Below, in pieces: positions 9,049-16,895 of a DNA stretch of 60,212 bases. Made by a program: the position numbers and the translations under genes. Source of the stretch: Onstottus_B sp049273855. Its GTDB lineage: Bacteria; Acidobacteriota; Blastocatellia; UBA7656. Position 1 is the first letter of the stretch. Each line of letters starts with the position of its first letter. The DNA lies in contig JBASRN010000289.1 of the NCBI GenBank assembly GCA_049273855.1, positions 1 through 60,212 of the forward strand, read 5' to 3'. Below the pieces are notes generated by a model, which saw only the letters and a list, made by a program, of their open reading frames with translations, had not been told where the DNA came from and did no database searches.

Positions 9049-10047
9049 CTAGGTGTCAAATCGGAAGAGCTGCTTTCCGACCAGGATCATATCGCCGGGC
9101 TTAAGCTCGACTTCGTCTTTGATCTTGATAAAGGTTCCGTTTCGACTGCCTTCATCGGTCAGCACGAAGCTGGCGCCGCGGCGCACGATCCGCGCGTGGC
9201 GTCCGGACATGAATCCATCGTGCGGAAACGTTATTTCGCCCGAAGCCCTGCCGACCACCGTTTCGTCTTCGAGATCGTAGACGTCGCCTTGTTGTCCGCC
9301 CTCCATGACCAGATAGAGCCGTGCCCGGATGGGCTTAACGGGCGATGACATCACCATGGTCTGCGGCGGGCCGCCGGCGATCGGTGCGCCGCAACTGGCG
9401 CAAAACTGCGCGCCAGGATTATTCGTCTGGCCGCATTGAGTGCAAAAGACTCCACTTATCGCGGGACGCGCGGGTTCGTGCGGAGGCTTCTCGGGAGTTT
9501 CCGGTGTGCGAGCCGCAGATGGTGAAGGCGGACTCGCCAGCGGCGGCTCGGCCCGTGGCGGAGGTGGTGGAGCGCTGGGAGCTGCGGGTTTGGGCGGAGG
9601 TGCGGCCGATCGCTTGGCTTCGCCGATCACGGCCGCCGGTGTTTGAGGCGGCGGACTGGCTCTAGCGGCCGGGCTTTCTTCCTCAGCCGTCTTCATCTCT
9701 GATGGATTGATACTCACCTTCATCAGCTGGTCGGAAGCGACGGTCCTGAATCCGTCGGCCGGCTTCCATTCAGCGGCTGGCGGAGGTTGCGCCGGCTGCG
9801 AGAGCTTCTTGCCGCACTGCTGGCAGAAAGACCAGCCAGCCTCGTTGTAGGTCTTGCACTCGGGGCAGATGATTCCTTCTTGATCCACTGAATTGGTCGC
9901 CTCCTGTTTGGATTTTGGTGGTGCCTCGTCCGGGTAGCCCGCACGCGAACTCACTGCTTCGGAGCTCCCCGAGAGAGGGACCGCGCACATTCTGCAAACT
10001 GCCGCTCCGGTTCTGTTGCTAGCGCCGCACTTCGAACACGTGATCAT
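9049..10047 (-). CDS. FHA-domain protein with three zinc ribbons and a proline-rich linker
   Basis: A 332-residue cytoplasmic adaptor. Three CxxC...CxxC zinc ribbons are seen at the N-terminus (CSKCGASNRTGAAVCRMC), near residue 60 (CPECKTYNEAGWSFCQQC) and near residue 200 (CTQCGQTNNPGAQFCASC). They are separated by a Pro/Ala-rich disordered linker. Residues about 245-331 are an FHA phosphothreonine-binding domain with the conserved GR, SGRHA and GSRNGTF motifs. The start at 10047 has GGAGAG upstream. It precedes the PP2C gene on the same strand, so it likely recruits kinase substrates or phosphorylated partners. The triple-ribbon layout is unusual for a simple FHA protein. Confidence 0.92.
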   Translation of the reverse strand: MITCSKCGASNRTGAAVCRMCAVPLSGSSEAVSSRAGYPDEAPPKSKQEATNSVDQEGIICPECKTYNEAGWSFCQQCGKKLSQPAQPPPAAEWKPADGFRTVASDQLMKVSINPSEMKTAEEESPAARASPPPQTPAAVIGEAKRSAAPPPKPAAPSAPPPPPRAEPPLASPPSPSAARTPETPEKPPHEPARPAISGVFCTQCGQTNNPGAQFCASCGAPIAGGPPQTMVMSSPVKPIRARLYLVMEGGQQGDVYDLEDETVVGRASGEITFPHDGFMSGRHARIVRRGASFVLTDEGSRNGTFIKIKDEVELKPGDMILVGKQLFRFDT

Positions 10048-10156
10048 CAAGCTCTCCGGTTTGCCGCCGCCATTATACGGAAACGGGGTTTTTGATGGAA
10101 ACCAAATCGAGGCTTGAAGCGGTCAGGTGTTGGAAGCGGGTTCTGGGAGGGAAGAA

Positions 10157-10174
10157 AGGCTGCGCGAGCAGCCT
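10157..10174 (-). terminator. candidate hairpin terminator after the 10242-10973 gene
   Basis: A perfect 7-bp stem (AGGCTGC/GCAGCCT) with a 4-base loop, followed on the minus strand by a TTTCTT stretch. It sits in the 194-base gap between the secreted-protein gene and the FHA gene. The short pyrimidine tail makes it only a moderate terminator, and it could instead be a REP-type hairpin. Confidence 0.4.
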
Positions 10175-10241
10175 CACTCCCGGTGTTACTGTTGTTCAAT
10201 TTGTTTGTGCTAGCCGCTGAGCTTACGAGCACGGCTCCAGC

Positions 10242-10973
10242 TTACTTGAACTCGATCCTGATGTGGCGGATTGTGCTTTCCTGATCGACGCCCATCTCCC
10301 TCACCTGGAGAATGAAGGTGCGCCCGTCACTAAGGGTTCCCCTGGCATTAATCTCGATCTTGCCGTTGCCTGGCCCCTGCGGCCTTTCCGGGCCCGGATG
10401 CTGCGTCTCTTTGAAGAAGCTGGCCGAGCCGATCCGCAGAGAAGGAAGCGACGAAAGCTCCGGGACGGTCAGAACATTGTCGGCGAGCGCCGCTTGCATC
10501 TCCGTCCAACTGACGAACCACACGGGCACCGCGCCTAATCCGAGCAGGTTGACCTGGATGGGTGCTTCGTCCACGGGCGGTGGCGCGTTTTTCCAAATCG
10601 CGTGTCCTTGGACGGTGAGCATGCAGCCAAAAGCGGCGGGCACGTTAACAACGTTGAGCAGGTTAAAGCCGGGTGGAACGCAGCTCGGCGCGCGTACGAA
10701 AGCAACTGCCGCCCAGTCGTCCGTGTGCGGGACGAAGGTCGGCTCGAGTATGGCGTAAAGCGGCGGCCCCGGATCCGGGGGCGTGAACGTTATAATCTGT
10801 GCCTGTACCGATGCGGCAAGCAGTGCGAATACTCCGCTGATCAAAAAGGCGCGGAAGATCTTGCTGTCTGCCAGGATTCTTACTCCCTTCTTCGAACTGC
10901 CGTCGGTTGCTTGTGAATTCTGATTTCTCATGGTGTTCTGCATCTTGTTTACTACACTTCGTTTTGTTTTCAT
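10242..10973 (-). CDS. secreted hypothetical protein
   Basis: A 243-residue exported protein. The start at 10973 follows AAGGAGG by 5 bases. A long charged N-region precedes the hydrophobic stretch FRAFLISGVFALLAASVQAQ, the likely signal peptide. The mature part has repeated phrases on price-like beta elements (TFTPPDPGPPLYAILEP, VVNVPAAFGCMLTVQGHAIW) and ends with a strand-rich region, TFILQVREMGV. No catalytic residues are recognised. It is divergent from the ECF sigma factor gene and shares a 224-base promoter region with it, so it may be a target of that sigma factor. That link is inference. Confidence 0.7.
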   Translation of the reverse strand: MKTKRSVVNKMQNTMRNQNSQATDGSSKKGVRILADSKIFRAFLISGVFALLAASVQAQIITFTPPDPGPPLYAILEPTFVPHTDDWAAVAFVRAPSCVPPGFNLLNVVNVPAAFGCMLTVQGHAIWKNAPPPVDEAPIQVNLLGLGAVPVWFVSWTEMQAALADNVLTVPELSSLPSLRIGSASFFKETQHPGPERPQGPGNGKIEINARGTLSDGRTFILQVREMGVDQESTIRHIRIEFK

Positions 10974-11197
10974 GATTTCCTCCTTGCGAATCAGCTTCAA
11001 AAGGACTGATCCGTTCGTTTGCCGCGACATTCCTTTTCGGCGACTTTATTGCCGCCATTTAGATAGGCGACATAACAGATGAGATCAGCTCATCGCGCGA
11101 AGAATCTGTTCGGCGTCTTGCCGCAGAAGTAAAGACTCTTATGAAAGTGCTATAATCCGAGCACTTCCCGGTTAGCCTCGCTCGGATAAGGACTCAG

Positions 11198-11779
11198 ATG
11201 GAGGCACTTTCGCAAAGACAGGTAACCCAACTGCTTCTTGATTGGAGCGACGGTGACAATGAGGCGCTCAACAGATTAATCCCGCTTGTTTACCAAGAGC
11301 TAAAGCGGATGGCCCGTTATTACATGCGCCGAGAGCGGGCAGATCACACGCTGCAGACATCTGCGCTGGTCAACGAGGCATACATCAGGCTGGTGGACTA
11401 CAAGAAGATGCGCTGGCAGGACCGCGCCCACTTCTTTTCTGTAGCCGCGCAGGCAATGCGGCGCATACTCGTGGAGCACGCGCGAGGACACACCCGAGCC
11501 AAACGAGGAGGCGATGCGCGCAAGGTGTCACTAGACGAAGCGGCGACATTGGCGGATGGAAAGGCCGCTGATATGGTAGCGCTCGATGACGCTTTGAATG
11601 GGCTAGCCGAGTTTGATCCGCGCAAAAGCCAGATCGTCGAGCTGAGATATTTCGGGGGGCTCAACATCGCAGAGACTGCCGAAGTCATCGGCGTTTCGCC
11701 GGCTACCGTGAAGCGTGAATGGACCACCGCGAAGATCTGGCTTCACAGGGAAATCACCAGTCCCCCAAGCACCCCGTAA
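11198..11779 (+). CDS. ECF RNA polymerase sigma factor (TIGR02999-like)
   Basis: A 193-residue sigma-70 family factor. Residues about 8-90 match region 2 of the acidobacterial/planctomycete ECF group: PLVYQELKRMARYYMRRER, then TLQTSALVNEAYIRLVD and RAHFFSVAAQAMRRILVEHA. Residues about 130-185 are region 4, with a helix-turn-helix (GGLNIAETAEVIGVSPATVKREW). No anti-sigma gene is adjacent. Instead a Ser/Thr kinase gene follows after 45 bases. For this sigma group a linked kinase is common and phosphorylation is the suspected control. Confidence 0.95.
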   Translation: MEALSQRQVTQLLLDWSDGDNEALNRLIPLVYQELKRMARYYMRRERADHTLQTSALVNEAYIRLVDYKKMRWQDRAHFFSVAAQAMRRILVEHARGHTRAKRGGDARKVSLDEAATLADGKAADMVALDDALNGLAEFDPRKSQIVELRYFGGLNIAETAEVIGVSPATVKREWTTAKIWLHREITSPPSTP

Positions 11780-11824
11780 CGAGAAACGAATCTATCGACG
11801 AGTGTCCGTTCGGCGAGCAGTATC

Positions 11825-14473
11825 ATGACTCCAGCACGCTGGCAAAAGATCGAGAGCTTGCTACAGGCCGCGCTTGAGTGCAAGCCCGCGGAGCGTGGCG
11901 CCTTTCTCGGCGAAGCATGCGCGGGTGATGATGCTCTGCGGAAAGAGGTGGAATCTCTGCTCGCGTCGAGCGACGAAGTAGACGAGTTTCTCAAGTTGCC
12001 GGTCATCGAGGACGCCGCCGCTCTGTTCGGCGACAGCAGCCGGGCCTCGACCATCGGGCCAAACATCGGGCCTTATAGCATTCTCTCCAAGTTGGGAGCC
12101 GGCGGTATGGGTGAGGTCCATCTTGCCCGCGACTCACGACTGGCTCGCAATGTTGCGCTGAAATTACTCGACCCCGACTTGATCGACAACAGCCAGCAGC
12201 GGATGCGCTTTCTGCGCGAGGCACGGTTGGCTTCGGCTCTGGACCACCCGAACGTCTGCACCATCCATGAAGTTGGCGAGGCAGCGGGTCGTCTGTTCAT
12301 CGCGATGCAGTACGTCGAGGGTCTGACGCTGAAACAGGTAATAAGCGGGAGGCCCCTGGATCTGGCCAGTTTACTTTCAATCGGTCTGCAGGTGGCTGAT
12401 GCGTTGTCGGCAGCGCACAGTCAGGGCATTGTGCACCGCGACATAAAGCCGGGCAACATCATCATCACCGGGCGGGGGCAGGTAAAGGTCCTGGACTTCG
12501 GATTGGCGAAGCTATTCGAGACGGCCGTAGGCGATGCCGGCGCTGAGTTGACAAAGACTGGCGCGGTTTTGGGAACGCCTAACTACATGTCGCCCGAGCA
12601 AGCGCGTGGCGAACGCACCAATCATCGCGGCGATATCTTCTCTTTCGGCGTGGTCCTGTATGAAATGGCAACCGGCCGCGCTCCCTTCAAGGCGAAGTCT
12701 CAGCCCGAGACCTTGAACGCTGTGATCAATCAACCGCACGCGCCGGTCAATGAAATGAATAAAGAAGCTCCGCCTGGGCTTGCGGCTATCGTAGATCGCG
12801 CGTTGGCAAAGGACCCGGCCGATCGTTACCAGTCGATGGGGGAGATGATTCAAGACTTGCGCGAACTAGCGCGGGGAGCCGGGCTGGTGGGATCTGCAGG
12901 TTTAGACGGAGGCAATGTGCCTCTCGTGCCACGTCCACGACGCGCGGCTTTGAGGTGGCCGGCTCACTGGAGCGGGGCGCGTCTTTGGTTTTTGATCCTG
13001 TCGATCACAACCGTTGCGCTGCTCGGCGTCGCAGCCGCGGTTTACTTCACGCGGCCAAGACCGGCGGCGCCGGCAGTGACAACGCCGGCAGTGAAATCAA
13101 TAGCTGTGCTTCCTTTCAAACCGGTGGTCGCCAGCAGCCGCGACGAATCGCTGGAGATGGGGATGGCGGATACCCTGATAACCAGGCTCAGCAACATCAA
13201 GCAGATCATCGTCCGACCGATAAGCGCAGTGCGAAACTATGGCGAGCTCGACCAGGACGCGATGGCGGCCGGACGTGAACAAAGGGTGGATGCAGTGCTG
13301 GATGGAAACATCCAGAAATCCGGCGAGCAGGTAAGAGTAACGGTGCGGCTGGTCAACGTAGCCGATGGGCAGCAGCTATGGGCGGATAAGTTCGATGAGA
13401 AGATGACAAACATATTCGCTGTGCAGGACTCGATCTCCAGGAAGGTGACGGACGCGCTGGCGGTGAAGCTTTCGGGCGAAGAGAGAGAGTTGCTGACGAA
13501 GCGTTACACCGACAACGCTGAAGCTTATCAGCTTTATCTGAAGGGCCGGTATTATCAGAGCAGTAGGACGGAGGAAGGCCTCAAGAAAGGCATCGAGTTC
13601 TTTGAACAGGCGATTGCTAGAGATCCGAGCTACGCGCTGGCATTCTCCGGCCTTGCTGATTCCTATAGTTATCTTGGGAACCACGGCTTTCTCCCACCCA
13701 ACGAGGCTTCTCCCATAGCGAAGCAAGAGGCGATGAAAGCTCTGAAGATAGATGAGACACTGGCCGAAGCTCACACGTCGCTTGCGTATGTGCGGATGAA
13801 TTACGACTGGGACTGGCCAGGCGCCGGGAAAGAATATGAACGAGCCATTGAACTTGATCCGGGTTATACGAAAGCTCATTCCTTGTATGCATGGTACTTA
13901 GCGGCTCAAGGCCGGTTCGATGAGGCCATCGCAGAGATGAAACGATCCCTTGAGATTGATCCCCTCTCGCTTTATGACAACACGAATCTCGGATGGCATT
14001 TGTATATGTCGCGCCGGTACGCTCAGGCCATTGAACAACTTCAAATGACGCTTGATATGGAGCCCAACTTCGCTCAGGCACGCATAGATCTTGGGCAGGT
14101 TTATGAGCAAGAGAAGATGTATGAGCAAGCCGTCGTTGAGCTTCAAAAGGCGATGGCACTCTATGGCGGTAGCCCAACATCAAGAGCGGCGCTTGGACAC
14201 GCCTATGCAATAGCGGGCAAAAAGGGTGAGGCAAGGCGGGTAGTCAGCCAGTTGAAGGATTTATCTAAGCGGAAACACGTCTCCTCGTACGACATAGCAA
14301 TCATCTACACGGGCCTGGGCGAGACCGAACAGGCGTTTGCCTGGCTGGAAAAGGCTTATAAACAGCGCGATGGCTGGCTTGCAGGCCGGCTCAAAGTGGA
14401 TCCTAGGTTGGATAATCTCCGGTCAGATCCGCGACTCGCAGACCTGATGCGCCGCGTAGGCCTTACGCCATGA
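11825..14473 (+). CDS. membrane Ser/Thr protein kinase with periplasmic TPR domain
   Basis: An 882-residue receptor-like kinase. Residues about 83-350 are a Hanks-type kinase with glycine loop LGAGGMGEVHLA, catalytic Lys in VALK (K113), HRDIKPGN (D206), DFG (D224) and the APE-like TPNYMSPEQA. One transmembrane helix lies at about 388-408. Residues about 424-550 form a domain starting SIAVLPF and containing VDAVLDGNIQKSGEQVRV, found before TPRs in acidobacterial kinases and adenylate cyclases. TPR repeats fill about 560-870. All kinase residues are intact, so it should be active. It likely senses envelope partners through the TPRs and is co-transcribed with the sigma factor. Confidence 0.95.
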   Translation: MTPARWQKIESLLQAALECKPAERGAFLGEACAGDDALRKEVESLLASSDEVDEFLKLPVIEDAAALFGDSSRASTIGPNIGPYSILSKLGAGGMGEVHLARDSRLARNVALKLLDPDLIDNSQQRMRFLREARLASALDHPNVCTIHEVGEAAGRLFIAMQYVEGLTLKQVISGRPLDLASLLSIGLQVADALSAAHSQGIVHRDIKPGNIIITGRGQVKVLDFGLAKLFETAVGDAGAELTKTGAVLGTPNYMSPEQARGERTNHRGDIFSFGVVLYEMATGRAPFKAKSQPETLNAVINQPHAPVNEMNKEAPPGLAAIVDRALAKDPADRYQSMGEMIQDLRELARGAGLVGSAGLDGGNVPLVPRPRRAALRWPAHWSGARLWFLILSITTVALLGVAAAVYFTRPRPAAPAVTTPAVKSIAVLPFKPVVASSRDESLEMGMADTLITRLSNIKQIIVRPISAVRNYGELDQDAMAAGREQRVDAVLDGNIQKSGEQVRVTVRLVNVADGQQLWADKFDEKMTNIFAVQDSISRKVTDALAVKLSGEERELLTKRYTDNAEAYQLYLKGRYYQSSRTEEGLKKGIEFFEQAIARDPSYALAFSGLADSYSYLGNHGFLPPNEASPIAKQEAMKALKIDETLAEAHTSLAYVRMNYDWDWPGAGKEYERAIELDPGYTKAHSLYAWYLAAQGRFDEAIAEMKRSLEIDPLSLYDNTNLGWHLYMSRRYAQAIEQLQMTLDMEPNFAQARIDLGQVYEQEKMYEQAVVELQKAMALYGGSPTSRAALGHAYAIAGKKGEARRVVSQLKDLSKRKHVSSYDIAIIYTGLGETEQAFAWLEKAYKQRDGWLAGRLKVDPRLDNLRSDPRLADLMRRVGLTP

Positions 14474-14711
14474 TTCCGCAGTGAGCACCATGCATGAACA
14501 CACAGCGTGATAGACACCCGACGACCAGGCTATTACGACCGAACGATGGCGGCTAATAGAATCAGTTCGTGTGCGCGCGCGACACTAATATCATCGACGC
14601 GACCTTAAGAAGAAACTGAAGTAAGGGCCGCGGAGCCGGCAATTAATCGGGTGCTGAGGTTACGATCAGTCTCCCAATAACAACTCATCTCGTGAGGATG
14701 TTCATGAGGAG

Positions 14712-14744
14712 CGGCCCGCGCTGCTTTGTAAACAGCGCGGGCCG
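14712..14744. terminator. strong hairpin terminator between kinase and rho
   Basis: A perfect 12-bp stem (CGGCCCGCGCTG at 14712-14723 with its complement at 14733-14744) and a 9-base loop. It is followed on the plus strand by ATCTGTTT. It lies in the 297-base gap between the convergent kinase and rho genes and probably stops transcription from both sides. Nothing else is recognised in that gap. Confidence 0.7.
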
Positions 14745-14770
14745 ATCTGTTTCGGAGTTGGAATTCGCTA

Positions 14771-16042
14771 TTACGATTGCATCGAATCGAGGAACTCGGA
14801 ATTCGACTTCGTCTTGCTGAGCTTGTCCAGCAACAGCTCCATCGCTTCGGTCGGCGAAAGCTGCGACAGCACCCGGCGTAGCACGATGATTCGATTGAAG
14901 TCTGCCGGCGCCAGCAACAACTCTTCCTTGCGCGTGCCCGACTTGTTGATGTCGATCGACGGGAAGATGCGCTTCTCGGTCAGCTTGCGATCCAGGTTGA
15001 TCTCGAGGTTGCCTGTGCCCTTGAACTCTTCAAAAATCACATCGTCCATGCGCGAGCCGGTGTCGATCAACGCCGTCGCAACGATCGTCAGCGAGCCGCC
15101 CTCCTCGATATTGCGCGCCGAGCCAAAGAAACGCTTCGGTTTTTGAAGCGCGTTCGAATCGATACCGCCCGAGAGAATCTTGCCCGAGGGAGGAACGACC
15201 GCGTTGTGCGCGCGCGCAAGCCTTGTGATCGAGTCGAGCAGGATCACAACGTCTCGCTTGTACTCGACTAGTCGCTTGGCTTTCTCTATAACCATGTCCG
15301 CGACTTGAACGTGGCGGGTCGGAGGTTCGTCGAACGTCGAGCTGATGACTTCTCCGTGAACCGAGCGCTGCATATCGGTGACTTCTTCGGGCCGCTCGTC
15401 GATCAACAGCACGATAAGCGTGACTTCGGGGTGATTGCGGGTAATCGAGTTCGCGATGTTCTGAAGCAGCATCGTCTTGCCGGTTCGCGGAGGCGCCACG
15501 ATCAACGCGCGCTGGCCCTTGCCGATGGGTGTCATGATGTCAAGCACCCGGCCCGCCAGGTTTTCCGGATCAGTTTCGAGACGGAGCTTTTCTTCGGGAT
15601 AGAGCGGCGTCAGGTTGTCGAAGAAGACGCGGTCGCGCGCCATCTCCGGCGGCTCGAAGTTGATAGCCTCGACTTTGATCAGCGCGAAGTAGCGCTCGCC
15701 TTCTTTTGGCGGACGTATCTGGCCTGAGATCGTGTCGCCGGTGCGCAGGTCGAACTTGCGAATCTGCGATGGACTGACGTAGATGTCGTCCGGGCCGGGG
15801 AGGTAGTTGTAGTCCGGAGCGCGCAGGAAGCCGAACCCGTCGGGGAGCGTTTCGAGCACGCCTTCCGAGAAGATCAGTCCCGACTTTTCCGTCTGCGCTT
15901 GCAGGATCTTGAAGATAATCTCCTGCTTTCGCATCCCGGTCGCGCCGGCGATGTCCAGCTCTTTCGCTATCCCGGTCAGCTTCGAGATGGACATGTCCTT
16001 CAGATCGCCAATGTCCATCAGTTGATTTATATCTTCTGCCAT
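14771..16042 (-). CDS. rho: transcription termination factor Rho
   Basis: A 423-residue hexameric RNA helicase. The start MAEDINQL at 16042 fits the family. The upstream in-frame codons are not conserved. It has the N-terminal helical domain, the cold-shock RNA-binding domain (LPDGFGFLRAPDYNYLPGPD with DIYVSPSQIRKF), a Walker A of the form APPRTGKT, and the Rho core segments LLIDERPEEVTDMQR, LLDSITRLARAHN and GGSLTIVATALIDTGSRMD. Length is close to the E. coli protein and no insertion is seen. It terminates untranslated transcripts. It heads away from the proteostasis genes but lies on the same strand, 184 bases after engB. Confidence 0.98.
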   Translation of the reverse strand: MAEDINQLMDIGDLKDMSISKLTGIAKELDIAGATGMRKQEIIFKILQAQTEKSGLIFSEGVLETLPDGFGFLRAPDYNYLPGPDDIYVSPSQIRKFDLRTGDTISGQIRPPKEGERYFALIKVEAINFEPPEMARDRVFFDNLTPLYPEEKLRLETDPENLAGRVLDIMTPIGKGQRALIVAPPRTGKTMLLQNIANSITRNHPEVTLIVLLIDERPEEVTDMQRSVHGEVISSTFDEPPTRHVQVADMVIEKAKRLVEYKRDVVILLDSITRLARAHNAVVPPSGKILSGGIDSNALQKPKRFFGSARNIEEGGSLTIVATALIDTGSRMDDVIFEEFKGTGNLEINLDRKLTEKRIFPSIDINKSGTRKEELLLAPADFNRIIVLRRVLSQLSPTEAMELLLDKLSKTKSNSEFLDSMQS

Positions 16043-16226
16043 GATTTTTCCGGCTGCCTCACAGTTTTTGCCGTGCGCAAGCATCTTGCAGTCGCGGCTT
16101 TGCAGTCATTTCAAAGGGGGTCCGAACCGTTGCGGCTTGATCTCGGAACAGAGTCTTCGAGTCAGGGAACCGTGCTATTCGCCCGGGCGTCGGACGCTGG
16201 ATTGGGAGATAACTTGATCGATCCTT

Positions 16227-16823
16227 TCAATCCTGAATCCGGGGTTGGTGATCCGAGATCCTTGCAGTGATTTCTTTCCAGATGCGGTCTGCGCCCATGC
16301 GCGTGACCGCTGAATACGCGATCAGTTTGTTGTCTTGCACCGCTGGCCCGCGACTGATACTTGCCCTCAGCTGGTTTCCGCTGAGTTTGTCAGCTTTGGT
16401 TGCAACGATGACGAACGGCTTTCCCTTAGTTTGCAGCCACTCTATCATCTGCAGGTCTAACTTGGTGGGCTCGTGCCGCGAATCAGTGATGACAATTGAT
16501 AGCACAAGGTTTGGCCGCGTGGCAAGGTATTTCTCGACCATCGGCCCCCACTCTCTCTTTACTTCCGAGGGCACTCGCGCGTAACCGTAGCCGGGCAAGT
16601 CCACAAAGTAGAACGCATCGTTTATCAAAAAGAAGTTGACAAGCTGAGTGCGGCCCGGCGTGGAACTTGTGCGCGCCAACCCGCGCACTCCCAGCAGACT
16701 GTTCATCAAACTCGACTTGCCGACGTTGGACCTTCCCAGAAACGCAACTTCCGGGCGGTCACCGGGCGGGTAATGCTCGGGCTGGGTCGCGCTTTTAACG
16801 AACTTCGCGCTCTTTACTCTCAT
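16227..16823 (-). CDS. engB: ribosome biogenesis GTPase EngB (YihA/YsxC)
   Basis: A 198-residue TRAFAC-class GTPase needed for maturation of the large ribosomal subunit. G1 is GRSNVGKSS (30-38), the G2 threonine is in TSSTPGRTQ, G3 is DLPGYGYA (75-82) and G4 is TKAD (142-145). Length and N-terminus (KSAKFVKSATQPEHYPP) are typical. It sits 72 bases after lon on the same strand. The lon-engB order is common in several phyla. Confidence 0.96.
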   Translation of the reverse strand: MRVKSAKFVKSATQPEHYPPGDRPEVAFLGRSNVGKSSLMNSLLGVRGLARTSSTPGRTQLVNFFLINDAFYFVDLPGYGYARVPSEVKREWGPMVEKYLATRPNLVLSIVITDSRHEPTKLDLQMIEWLQTKGKPFVIVATKADKLSGNQLRASISRGPAVQDNKLIAYSAVTRMGADRIWKEITARISDHQPRIQD

Positions 16824-16895
16824 AGACCCGAGGACTGTGGATTAGGGTGAGCGCCGATTACTCGGTCCTCAGTCCTCAGTTCCTCAGCGCTCTTC

